Source of the DNA: Guyanagaster necrorhizus
Taxonomy: Eukaryota > Basidiomycota > Agaricomycetes > Agaricales > Physalacriaceae
DNA length: 64,000 bases
NCBI RefSeq assembly: GCF_019112545.1
Contig: NW_025064920.1
Location: 1-64,000, forward strand
Direction: 5' to 3'
The position numbers were made by a program, and so were the translations under genes. Numbering within the stretch: the stretch's first letter is position 1; each line of letters opens with the position of its first letter. Positions 36,432-46,548 of this stretch are shown here, piece after piece. The notes under the pieces were generated by a model. It had not been told where the DNA came from. It did no database searches and was given only the letters and a program-made list of their open reading frames with translations.

Positions 36432-37717
36432 TCCCGTCCTGTCCCTTTGTCTAACCTAACTTTTGTCGCTCGCTACCCATACACCATGACACTTGGCATG
36501 CCGATGTAGAGGATTCGGCCACCCTACACTGCAGCAAAGACCACCCGCACAAAATTGGTATATTGTCCTTGTCTTGTTTACATGGTCATTACCTTCGTCC
36601 TCCTTACTCTGTATACGTCATTCTATTATTGCCACCCACATAATAAATTGATCTGGAGTCCCTGGAGGACTATCTGGCTTCGATATTCCAGACATGTATG
36701 AAGATGAAAGCCTGTGCTACGCTTTCTACACATGGTGTTTGGCACATCCCATTGCATTGTTCTCTTTTGCGCTGGTCAACATTCTATGGCGTGGCATGAA
36801 CAACTGCTACATGTCTCAGGAATTGGACTACACGGTAAGCAACAATAGTTACAGAATAATAAACCTACGTTCACACCGACACTATTTCAGCTATTTCCGT
36901 CCGCACTGCCACCTCTGCACACAGGCCTGATTGATCATAGAGCCTGTGTGCCTGCATTGGCTGGCGGCTTCATCGACGCTGTCAGCATTCTGGAACAGGT
37001 CTACGTGAGACACGGTTGTTCGTGATGTAATAGTCTTGCAAGAGGAGTCAAGGCGCGTCGTTGAACCAGCCCTTTGAGCTCCCCATGAGTAGCCCAACCT
37101 GAGACTACCTTTAGCAACGCGTCTCCTTCGCCGAATGACGTCATGTGCATGCCCAAGCAAGACATTCGAACATATCAGACATTCTCTAGTAGGCTTACCG
37201 CAATAATGCTATAAGCATGTATCTTGGGAGACTTGATGAACCGAAATCCGAGGCCGAAAGCATTCTCCAGCTCTCTACTGCATACGTCTGCACCTGAAGT
37301 TGTTGTGGCGCCCACCACGCTGCCTGGCTCAGACCCAAGTCCCGGCTCATGGCTGCTGCCCCTGCCCACGCTCATACCATCCCACCCAGCGCTGAGAAGT
37401 TGGCGTACTCATTGTGTAGAGGCAGACCATAGGCATTGATATCAACGCTGGAGCTCTGGGTGGAGGTCGGGATTGGGACAGAGATCCGTGTTGTGAGAGC
37501 GGGATTCGGAGCAATGGAAGTGTTGGGGGCGAACGCTCGATTTGTTGTAGGGCGGCTGGCTGGCTGGTCCATGGAGAGAGCGAGTCCCTGAGGAAGAGAA
37601 GGATATCCTAACTCCATCACGAGACTGGGGGCGTACTGCAGAGCTGAATGAGGGGGGGGGATAGCGTGGAGCTGGATAGGGAGGGACGTATGCTGCAAAC
37701 AGTCGAGAAGGGTCGAG
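36432..37717. other. Middle of the candidate insertion, no clear gene
   Basis: A short plus-strand frame at 36694-36840 (ALVNILWRGMNNCYMSQELDY before a GTAAGC donor-like site) could be a gene fragment, but I cannot assign it. The minus strand from 37372 to 37875 is open but Pro/Ser-rich, and probably out of frame relative to the DUF3435 remnant. Confidence 0.35.
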
Positions 37718-39010
37718 TCACTGCGAGAGGCCGTAGTCGAGGCTGGAAGCAGAGTTTTGCATGACGGCGGAGTCGTCGCTGAGAGCAGGACTCCGGGTGG
37801 GACTCCACGTGAGGCCGCCATCGGAGTCGAAGGCATCGACGTGAGCATAGGACCAAGAAGTGGCGTAGCCAACATGCGACAACATGCTGAGCAGTTTCGT
37901 CTGCAGCGGCTCGTTCAGCACCGCGTTCAGCACGTCGTACTGGATGAAGGCGTTGAGGTAGGCGTCCTGGAAAACCTTCGAGTGGGAGTTGTGACGCATA
38001 ATCTGGTCGCACATGGCGTCGGACGCATAGCCGTTAACCGTGTTGCCCACATTTCTCCGCCAGTCCTTAGGGCCGATGCGCTTCTCATAGCCCATGTCGA
38101 GCGACTGGTTGCCTATATAGTCGTGAAGGGTACGGTATAGAAGAGAGGCACCACTGGAACACGGGCCGCTTCAGCCGCTCCTTCTTCCACCGGAGGGGTG
38201 TGCACGCAACCGGACTACAGTTTCTGGCTCCGAAGACGGCCTCGACGCTGGTCAGGGTCGGGGAATCGAAGGCGTCGTCCAGGATCGCAATGCTGACGAC
38301 AAGAGTGACGAGGCAGAAGATCAGCCTTTTGGTCGGCGTGAAGAAGATGGTCCTGCAAGACGGGATTAGTCTTCGAGGTTCTCACGGCTTCGGCTTGTTC
38401 TCGGCGCCTTTATGGTGAATGAACTTGATCGACATGGTCAAAGTGTCTAGTCCCGTTTCCGGGTGGCGGACTACCATTAACTGGATATCTTCATAGCAGA
38501 GAGCCTTAGGGCAGCTACGATGGGTCGTCTTGCGTTCTAGCAACCTCGTGAGCTCCTTGGCGTATGCATCGTCTTCCGGGGGTTTCTGGAGTAACGACAG
38601 GATGGCTTTAGAGCTGAAGAGCTCCTCCCAGGATCCGTCCCAAGGTTTCTTCTTGTCGCCATCGACAACCTCAGGATGAGATAGCAAGCTGCGACGTTGA
38701 GCCTCTGGCGTTCGCTAGGGAAGACGCGGTGGTCATAGGCGATGTTGAAGGATAGGAGCGCTAGCAGGTCGCCAGAGTCGGTGACAGTCTTTCTGTGCAC
38801 GTTGGGTGCCTGGAGGCCAAAATTGTGGATCAAGACGTTGTTGTGGGACTGGACAAGGCGTGAGTAGACTGTTTCCTTAGTGGTCAATTTTCGTCTCCGA
38901 GGCTGTTTCTCATTTTGCGTCTCGGCGAACTGTTTAACGAACTGGGTGGCACAGTGGTCGAGGCCGTAGCCCAGGACTGGCTGAGCGAGGGTTTGTCGAG
39001 CTGCGGGCAT
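37718..39010 (-). pseudogene. DUF3435/FluG-type tyrosine-recombinase-like protein, broken
   Basis: Blocks in order on the minus strand: an N-terminal helical region from 39010 (DHCATQFVKQFAETQN; DHRVFPSERQRLNVAACYLI), PWDGSWEELFSSKAI, CPKALCYEDIQLMVVRHPE, FIHHKGAENKPKPTIFFFTP-like (with a 33-bp intron at about 38354-38386), TPLRWKKERLKRPVF, and the C-terminal WRRNVGNTVNGYASDA followed by MRHNSHSKVFQDAY. The last block resembles the R..H..Y end of tyrosine recombinases. A frame break at about 38685 coincides with loss of the expected TGxRPAE-type segment, which bears the first catalytic Arg, and a one-base frameshift lies near 38140. Hence it is probably catalytically dead. DUF3435 proteins include the captain recombinases of ascomycete Starships. 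Confidence 0.7.
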
Positions 39011-39369
39011 GTGCTGGAGGAAAACGAAGGAGAAGGTAGTGGTATAAGCACACGACGTCAGGTAGGTTGCTGGGGAGGAAGGAGCCTCGGAAGAAGGGGA
39101 TAGATGGGAGGGACAACCAGGCCAGGGAGATGCCTTTATACGGCATGATTGTAGTTGACGATTCTGAGGCTGAGTTGGGAGATCTCAACTCCAAGTCACC
39201 TTTTGCGCTATCGTTACTCTGGCAGTGTCAACGTGGTAGAGTGCATTGCCCGATGACTGAGCCACGGTGGTCGAGGCGGCGTAGAATTGAGTCCGGTCGC
39301 GGTCGCAGTCGAAACGCGTCTCACAAACATGTCCCAGACTCAGTGTGGAATCCGCTTAACTTTCTTAAG

Positions 39370-39830
39370 TTATGAATTGGTGTGGAGTCAAACACGGATG
39401 ACTTATTATGAGATGCTGGCTCTTGATCAGTGGACTACGAACGTACAAGAAGCTCTTCCGACCATACAGAAGATAAACCTCAAGGTAGTACAGAACGGTA
39501 GTTGCATGCCAGTAGTACCACGTATGCTTATGCAACTCCATTAGTTTGCCCTGTCCGTCATTGCTGTCTACGGCTTTGGCTTCTCATTCGGCTTCGAACG
39601 AATCAGAGGCGTTTACAAATACAATTTTAAGGTCTTCGAGTGTGGATTGGGAAGAAGTTCACTACGATTGAGGTTGTGTGCTTCTTGATCTTCTCCGTGA
39701 CTGGATGGTCAAACCTATGCTCAGGGAAGGTGAGACAAAAGCGGCGTGTTCAAATAGGGTATTGTATGCCACAATTGTAATAACTCTAGGTGTCTGGGAA
39801 GTACCTCTTACTCTCGCACGAAGACGTTGA
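39370..39830 (+). pseudogene. Cytochrome P450 pseudogene, piece C (exons 5, 6a fused to 14)
   Basis: Exon 5 (39370-39484) is 115 bp, the same length as in the intact paralogue, and reads LYELVWSQTRMTYYEML. Exon 6 begins at 39545 (FALSVIAVYGFGFSFGFE), but homology jumps at about 39640 directly to the C-terminal exon (LGRKFTTIEVVCFLI; then in another frame LLRDWMVKPMLREGETK and ITLGVWEVPLTLARRR, stop 39828-39830). The internal deletion removes the I-helix, ExxR and the heme-loop Cys. It is non-functional. Confidence 0.88.
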
Positions 39831-40415
39831 TGGGGAGAGAGGTATGTCTACTTGCTACAGTGAAGGGTTGATATCGGCTTCGCGTTCCGTTTTCGGTCTG
39901 TTGTCCTCTGGATCCTAGGCGCTCTCGTGCACATGGATTTATTTCCTTCAAATTCTTCCCGATCAATATTCACAACGTCGTCTAGTAATAGCATTTGGCA
40001 TGGTCAGTACTGCGCAGTTCTTATTTAGAATGTTTGGCATTTCTTTCCTATGGCACTACATTACGCTGAAACCTCCCGACAGCCTGTGTTTGGATTTCTG
40101 AAGATTTAAATAAGAACTCCTTTTCTCACGAACAAAGCTCTGCAAAGCATTAATTTGCGGTCGCGGTCACAACAAATACCTCTTTGCATCAACGTCATGA
40201 TGTGGCTGACAATTTCTCATGCGTGCAGAGAGACCATCAGTTCTCAGCGGGGCTCGTGGCTGATCTCTACGTTCCCTGAGCTCTCGGGATATCCGACGGT
40301 AGGCTGTTATATTTATTAGTGACATCCGGGCCGTGTTTGGAAATTGCTTCCGTACTCAGGGTTCAAGTGGGTAATCACAGGGTAGTGCCCTCGTTTCCCC
40401 ATTACCGCCATTGTG
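39831..40415. other. Intergenic between P450 pseudogene and intact P450
   Basis: No gene recognised. It serves as the promoter region of the intact P450 starting at 40416. Confidence 0.5.
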
Positions 40416-42672
40416 ATGGACTCCAGCTCAGTGTTATTTCTCTTTGGTGCGCAACCGAAATGGATCACAGTCCTATGGGCCGTGGTCTGTGTTGCGGTCA
40501 TCTCCAGAGTACTGCAGTTTCGACATAAACTCCAGGTTGTTATCATGCTCCACGAGACGACTACACGCTCACCGGCTCTCAGGCCGCAAATAATCTTCCA
40601 GGCTACAGGCCAGTATTTTATCCCTTGGGACCCCCGGGGGCTTTCTTCTCTTCGACGCGATGGTACAATGGTATTGACCTACATTGGGCGAGGCGTTTCC
40701 AGAGTAAAGTCCAACACGAGATTCCCTGAGTGGATACTAATCCTTGTGTAGTGTACAGGAGCGGCGAGAATGTGTCGGTAGTTCCCTGGTTTGGAGGTCC
40801 TCCTGCGATTTATACTTCCAATCTGGATGTGACACGCCAGGTTGCGTCGGGGGGTCACAAGTCGGATTTCATCAAGCCTCAGGAGGCTAGCAGAATTCTA
40901 CTGTGAGTCCAATGACAAGTATCTCGCTTATTCAATTAACGTTAATGTAGAGGATGGGGTATGAATTTAGTCGCAGCTGATGGGGAAGTATGGCGCCGAC
41001 ATCGTCGAATCATGGGTCCTGCATTTAACAATGACTTGTATGTCGTACATTCGTGTCTCTCGATTTGCTCATCCTTTCAAGGTACAAGCTGGTCTGGAAT
41101 AAAACACAGAAAATCTACTACGAAATGCTGGCTGCTGACCAATGGGCTAACAAGCATGAAGTTTCAGTGCCAGCAATACAGAGGATTACGTTCAAGGTGC
41201 TCCACCATGCTGATGTATATACTTCCACTGATCTAATCTTTTCTCAGCTCGCCTTGTCTGTGATCGCTATGTGCGGCTTCGGCATCTCATTTGATTGGAA
41301 GGAGCCTTCGAGATCCGAAAACGGCACCATGTCCATACAAGAAGCATTTAGGATAATATCAGATACCGGAACTTTTGCGGTCTTTGCTCCCAAGTGGGTC
41401 AAGCGTCTTCCATTAAAATAGTATGCTTTTCCTCGTCGGTGTACGCTGCAGATACTAACATTGAACTTCAGTATTCGGGATTCTACTATGGCGCATGAAC
41501 AGCTGTCGCAATTCATGAAAGACGAGGTAGTACGACGACGCGCGCAAATCGCCAACGGAGAGATTGATTTCGAGGCGGACAATTTGGAAACACGCACGAT
41601 TTTCAATTTGCTTGTGAAAGCCAGCGAAGAGGAAGGAGGAAAATACTCGTTAGATGATGAAGAATTGGTAGAATTCAGCTGTTCACTTTCGTGATTGAAA
41701 CCTAGTTCTGATTTCAGACAGATTGGAAATGTCTTCATCATGCTATTTGCTGGACACGGTATGCATTTTAAAAACACTGGGATAGATAATATTGAAGGCG
41801 TATCAGAAACCACCGCACAGACACTGGCAACAACGCTGGGATTTCTGGCCATTCATGATGACATTCAAGATGAAGTCTATGAGCAGATCAAGTCCGTCTT
41901 GTCTGATCACACGGACCCTGTGAGAATAACATTTTCAGCATCGGCTATTTCTTACCTTGTTCGTAGACATTTGATGACTACCCGAAGCTTGACAAAGTCC
42001 TGGCGGTCTTCTACGAGGCGACTCGAATGATTCGTCAGTGTGCTTGTTTAGCCACACAGTATCTTATCTTCACCTATATACTACAGCCCCAGGGCACCTC
42101 ATGATCCGAGAAGCTACAAAGGATACAGTCATTCAAGTGCCAAGACCAATGGGCGATGAGGGGACAATTTCCATGCCAATACCCAAGGGTTTCCGTGTAG
42201 GTTCAGTCGCTTTGGTGCATCTACTTGTACTCATCTTTTTCATAGATCATAGTTGATATGGTTGGCGTCCGTAGGTGACGTCCCTTCTGTACTGGACACT
42301 CTGCTTATGTTGTCTCAAGAGTACAATCCTCGGTATTTTGACGAGCCCGAAAAGTTCAAGCCTTCTAGGTGGCACGGTATTTCTAATGAATCTGAAGCAT
42401 TCACCGCCTTTAGTGTCGGTAAGGATCTCTCCTTTTAGATTAGAGTTCAAAACCCTCATGAAAATTCAGGTCCGCGGGCATGCCTTGGGAGGAAGGTAGC
42501 TACCACCGAGGCAGTGTGTTTCTTGACGCTGCTTCTCCGAGAGTGGTCAGTCAAGCCTATTCTTAGGGAAGGCGAGTCGAAGCAGGCCTGGAAGGACAGA
42601 GTATTGGATGGGGTGATGATGATAACCTTGGGTGTTAAGGATGTCCCTGTGACATTCGTCCGACGACATTGA
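40416..42672 (+). CDS. Cytochrome P450 monooxygenase, intact, 14 exons
   Basis: Exons: 40416-40535, 40583-40703, 40752-40902, 40951-41037, 41082-41196, 41248-41420, 41472-41667, 41722-41758, 41807-41919, 41967-42033, 42087-42196, 42246-42270, 42320-42418 and 42470-42672. They sum to exactly 538 codons plus stop. An N-terminal anchor (WITVLWAVVCVAVISRVL) indicates ER-membrane location. After splicing, all P450 signatures are present: I-helix FAGHETTAQ (oxygen activation), K-helix EATR (ExxR), FKPSRW (PERF-type) and the heme loop FSVGPRACLGRK with the Cys ligand. Two motifs are assembled only across introns. The substrate cannot be told; such family members act in secondary or xenobiotic metabolism. 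It is a tandem paralogue of the broken copy upstream. Confidence 0.93.
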
Positions 42673-43330
42673 TCATGTAACAACACGTTTTCGTATCGTT
42701 CCGTTCTAACTCACTGATGTCTGGTTCGGTCTAATTTCAAACTTTCACTTTGTTGGGATTTTGCCGGAAAGTTCTAGAAAGGGCAATCCGGCATCATGCC
42801 GAGAGTTGTAGTAAATTCTAGATATAAGCCTGGAGAGTACAAATACAGGCTCTGTAGGAGCTGTAGAATAACAAGTTCATACCATCTGGCCTTACCAGCC
42901 TGGAGTCTACCCTGCGCATCACCCAGGATTTCCAACACACTTCAAACTACGGTCCCGGAAGAAAAGGAAATTTTATTCTGATCACTGTCCCTGAGAAGGA
43001 AACAAACCAGCGTCCGTACTACTTGTGGAATACCTGCCTAATTCACCATACTACGGCACCGAACGCACGGTCACGTCCCCGGCAAGGTACGGCTTCTCAG
43101 CACTAGCAGACGCACCTGTGCAAGTTGAATGTCATTACAACTGTCTCCATCCCTAGCACCGACTTGTTAAGTGGAACAGCGAGATATCAACGTCATGCAT
43201 AATTTACGTGTACATAGGTAGATGAGGTTCAATGCAAAAAGCGTCACAGATATTTACTAACCGTATCTCCCTCATGGCATTATACGTCCCAACCAATGTT
43301 GTGGAATCCAATGAGTAATGATTATCCATT
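42673..43330. other. Intergenic between convergent genes
   Basis: Holds the 3' ends of the P450 (plus) and the sugar transporter (minus). Nothing further seen. Confidence 0.55.
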
Positions 43331-45599
43331 TTAGATCTTCTCCGACAACTCTGCAGCGTGCACCGAAGAATTAGATCCTTTCTCGTCATCCTCTTTGATA
43401 CCGGCAGCGTGGGCAAGTTGTTCTTTGGCGTCGTCTCCGTCGAAAATAACTGCAGTCTCCTCGAGAGTAAGACCCTTGGTCTCGACGACGTCTGTGCAAA
43501 AAGTGTCAGAGCTGACAATCATTCTTGGTTTTTCAAGGGGAAAGCGCTCACAGAAGTAAAGAAAAACGCATTCGAATGCAATCCAACACACGTAGACAAT
43601 CTGTAACCCTGTCAACCGTGAAAGAAGGTGGAATGTACCCGATCACGTACGTAGTATTTCCAGCCAATGTTGTCTGCCAAAAAAAAAATCAGCTCATTTG
43701 GGTACAATCATGTAATAAATAGAAGCACGTACCCAATGCGATTGGATTCACGTACTGGTTAAAAATCAGGGCCACTGAAATGGTGAAATTGAACACGTTG
43801 AAGCCCTTGGCGCGGATAGGGTAAGGAAGGATTTCGACTGTGTAGGCTACAATCAGAGGCGTGAATGCAAGACTGAGCGATAAGTCAGAAGCTGTAGTAT
43901 CAAGGTGACTGATAGAGACATCGCTTACTCGTAGGCCGCGTAAAACAAGAAAATGAAAGCAATGAGGGCATTGGCAGCCGATTTGGTTCCCATCTCGCTG
44001 TGCACCGCGAAGCAGATCGTCTGGGCGCTGAAGAAGAGGAACATGCCCACTGCAGACATCATGAACAACAGGCGTCGACCAAGCCTGTCGACGAAACCTG
44101 ATGCGAGCAATGCCCAAGCCAAGTTCCAGATTTGGAGAATACCATTGATCAAGAGCTGTAAAGAAGACGGGCATCGACACCCGTATCCTAAGCGTGAAGT
44201 GAACGGCTTACCTGGATTGTTGGATCTGTGATATTGATGTCGTCCAGAATCCTGTTCAAGTAGTACGACGCCAAACCGTTACCAGACCACTGCGAGAAGA
44301 ATGCAATGGCGATGATGATTCTCATACGCCTGCGATTTCCGGGCTTAGAAATCAATGATTTCCATCCGACGTTGGCGGTCACTAAAATAGAACTCAATGG
44401 TAAGCGGCATACAGTAACCGAACATGCGGGAACGCACCGGTACGATCCAATTCAATGGCAGCCTTAATTTCCTCGAACTCATGCTTCACCAGTGGGTCCT
44501 CGCTACAGTTTGGTCATAAAATATTGATGTCCAAGGAAATATCGTCACACATACGCGTTTCCGTTTGCGTGATAATAAGCCAAGACCTTTAGCGCTTGCT
44601 CTTCACGGCCCTTACTGACGAGCCAACGCGGAGACTCAGGGACGAACCAAATGAGAGCGACCTGGAAAACGGAAGGGAGGGCCTGAAGAGCTGACGGAAT
44701 TCTCCATGCCCAGGTGTTGTTGATCTTGAAAGAACCGAAGGTTGTCCAGGCGGCACTGCAAGAACGACGTAAGTGGGAAAGACACCCGAACAGATCGCCT
44801 GCTTTACATACATAATAGATCCCAGATACCAGAGGGAGTTGTATGTCGACGTGAGAGGTGCACGATAAGACGGATATGATATCTCGGTAACCAGCATGGG
44901 AGCCGAGTTTGCTGTTCAAGGATAAGTCACTTCGTATTTTGCGGTATGACCTGCGTACCAGCAAAGGTCACACCAAAACCAATCAGGAATCTAGAAAGGT
45001 CGTAAAGGTCGATCTATACGAAGACAGTATGGTCATACCGAGCACCAATGAACATCCCAACGGACTGAGAAGCCGTCTGAATAGTTGTGGCAATAATCAT
45101 GATAACAGCACCCATGAGAATAGTATATCTCCGTCCAATGCCATCCGAAAAATATGGGGCAAAGGGATATGCGGCAAGACTCCCAATATTCTATAATAGT
45201 GGAACAAATTTTAGCGAATATTCGAAATGCAATGCAATGCCTTATTCGCACCTGAATGGCGTTCAGAAGGCCAAGCTTCCCGCCCCTTGGCTTGTGAAAA
45301 TAGTCAGACCATTGGGTGAGCGATTGTAATCCATTCATCATGCTTCCATCGTATCCGTTCGTAGAAGACGTGATGAGCCTAGTACAACCGTCGGTCATCG
45401 AACTTCGAATAGAAAGGGAAGGCTTACAGCAAACAGATCCAGAAGTTGAGAACGATGAGCCTTGCAATACGAATTATCCAGCCCGAGGTCCACCAATAGT
45501 AAAACCACCGTACCTTCGGTTGTTATACCATTTCCTGTTAGGGTCAATGAGGCGACTGTAACCGGTCGACCCAGTGTTCGCAACAGCACCTACAGCCAT
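43331..45599 (-). CDS. MFS sugar transporter (hexose/lactose permease-like)
   Basis: The start is MAVGAVANTGSTGYSRL at 45599; the stop TAA is at 43331-43333; about a dozen exons with introns mostly near 50 bp. After splicing, sugar-porter signatures appear in order: STNGYDGSMMNGLQ in TM1, SDGIGRRYTILMGA between TM2 and TM3, LIGFGVTFAGNSAPM in TM4, VPESPRWLVSKGR after TM6, FVDRLGRRLLFMM between TM8 and TM9, and VVETKGLTLEET after TM12. About 12 TM helices, plasma membrane. The GYDGS signature and ETKG ending are typical of fungal lactose/hexose permeases; the exact sugar is not predictable. The last intron (GTGAGC near 43555) precedes the VETKG exon. No break found in the frames I traced. Confidence 0.9.
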
Positions 45600-46548
45600 T
45601 GCTTCGTCACGAAGTTGAAGGTGTCAAAGCACAGAAGATCACTTAAAAGAATCGTGCGAGTTTTATAGTGCCCACGAGGCAGGTCCTTCCCATGGATAAA
45701 GGCAGCTGATTGGTGAAGTTTCGCCAGAGGTACGCCGCAGCTTGAAGAACTGAGTCTAGTACGGGAGGTCCAACTTGATGCACTGTCGTATTGGCTCCGA
45801 CCAAGAAGAGAATGGAAGTCGCTTTACTTAACAGCAGAGGCTGCGCTTTACGACATACCTTGTCAGATAGTCCAGGGAAGGAGCCGTATTTCTCGAAATT
45901 TGGCCGCCTTGGCTACGACTTGGAGCTACAGCGTCACTCGCCTGGTTTCTGCCAGAAAAGAGTACTGGCAGGTACGAGATTTCTCCAGACTGTCCGTCGA
46001 GACCGCGCGCTGATGTCAAAGTGAACCCAAGCCTACTCCAAGCCTCATGACATTCTGTGACTCCATGTTTCCAGGATCAGTGAGACTACATTTTGATGCT
46101 CTCCGAATAACCTCCGCATCAAAGATGGTTCCGGGCCGCCATTGGCCGTGATAGCCGATGTGTTTTTCTTTCTCGTGATTCATCTACATGCTATAGACCC
46201 AAGAGATATGGGGAAGTGTGTGTCCATTGAAATTCTCGGGAGAAGCAAGATCTGGTGCCGCACCAGCGAGGACGATAATAATTGATCAAAATTGAATGAT
46301 GAACACACGAGTCGAAATTGATCCAGTCTCACCGCCTGTTAAAACTCACCGATTGAATATATACGGACCTCCACGACGGATCATAGGAAGGTGCTTCAGA
46401 TAGGTATGATCTAGTATAGTCACATCTTGTGCAGGTCTATCTATTATTGGTACATGAGGGCCGGTAGGCGGCATCGCAAAATCGAAAAAAAAAAATCTGA
46501 GTCCAGTGTAAAGTGTAGCTGGGTCTAAAACGAATGGTATATTGTCTT
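45600..46548. other. Intergenic, nothing recognised
   Basis: Lies upstream of the sugar transporter and downstream of the seven-TM gene, both on the minus strand. Only short chance frames. A short A-rich tract at about 46486-46494. Confidence 0.5.

Larger units (their letters stand above)
35075..39369. mobile_element. Candidate 4.3 kb insertion occupying an intron of the P450 pseudogene
   Basis: The P450 donor site at 35075 and the acceptor (TTCTTAAG ending 39369) bracket 4,295 bp; the equivalent intron in the intact paralogue is 44 bp. The phases on both sides match. The block carries a small gene (35861-36431, plus) and a broken DUF3435 tyrosine-recombinase-like gene (37718-39010, minus). 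The 9-mer AGGCGGCGT occurs in direct orientation at 35099-35107 and 39274-39282, near but not exactly at the two ends; it may be a target duplication or recombination site, or chance. I found no long terminal inverted repeats. Confidence 0.5.

Noticed and set aside
36694..36930. Short frame with ILWRGMNNCYMSQELDY as a possible Crypton recombinase fragment
   Set aside because: Too short and without catalytic residues; the similarity was only impressionistic.
35075..39369. Calling the 4.3 kb block a Starship
   Set aside because: Starships are known from Pezizomycotina, are usually much larger, and carry the captain at one end in 5' position; here the recombinase is broken and the ends are undefined, so only a candidate tyrosine-recombinase element is claimed.
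30782..45599. Idea of a secondary-metabolite cluster (AEC carrier, P450s, MFS transporter)
   Set aside because: No polyketide synthase, NRPS, terpene cyclase or cluster regulator is present, and the MFS protein is a sugar-porter type; co-location is more simply explained as accessory genes around insertions.
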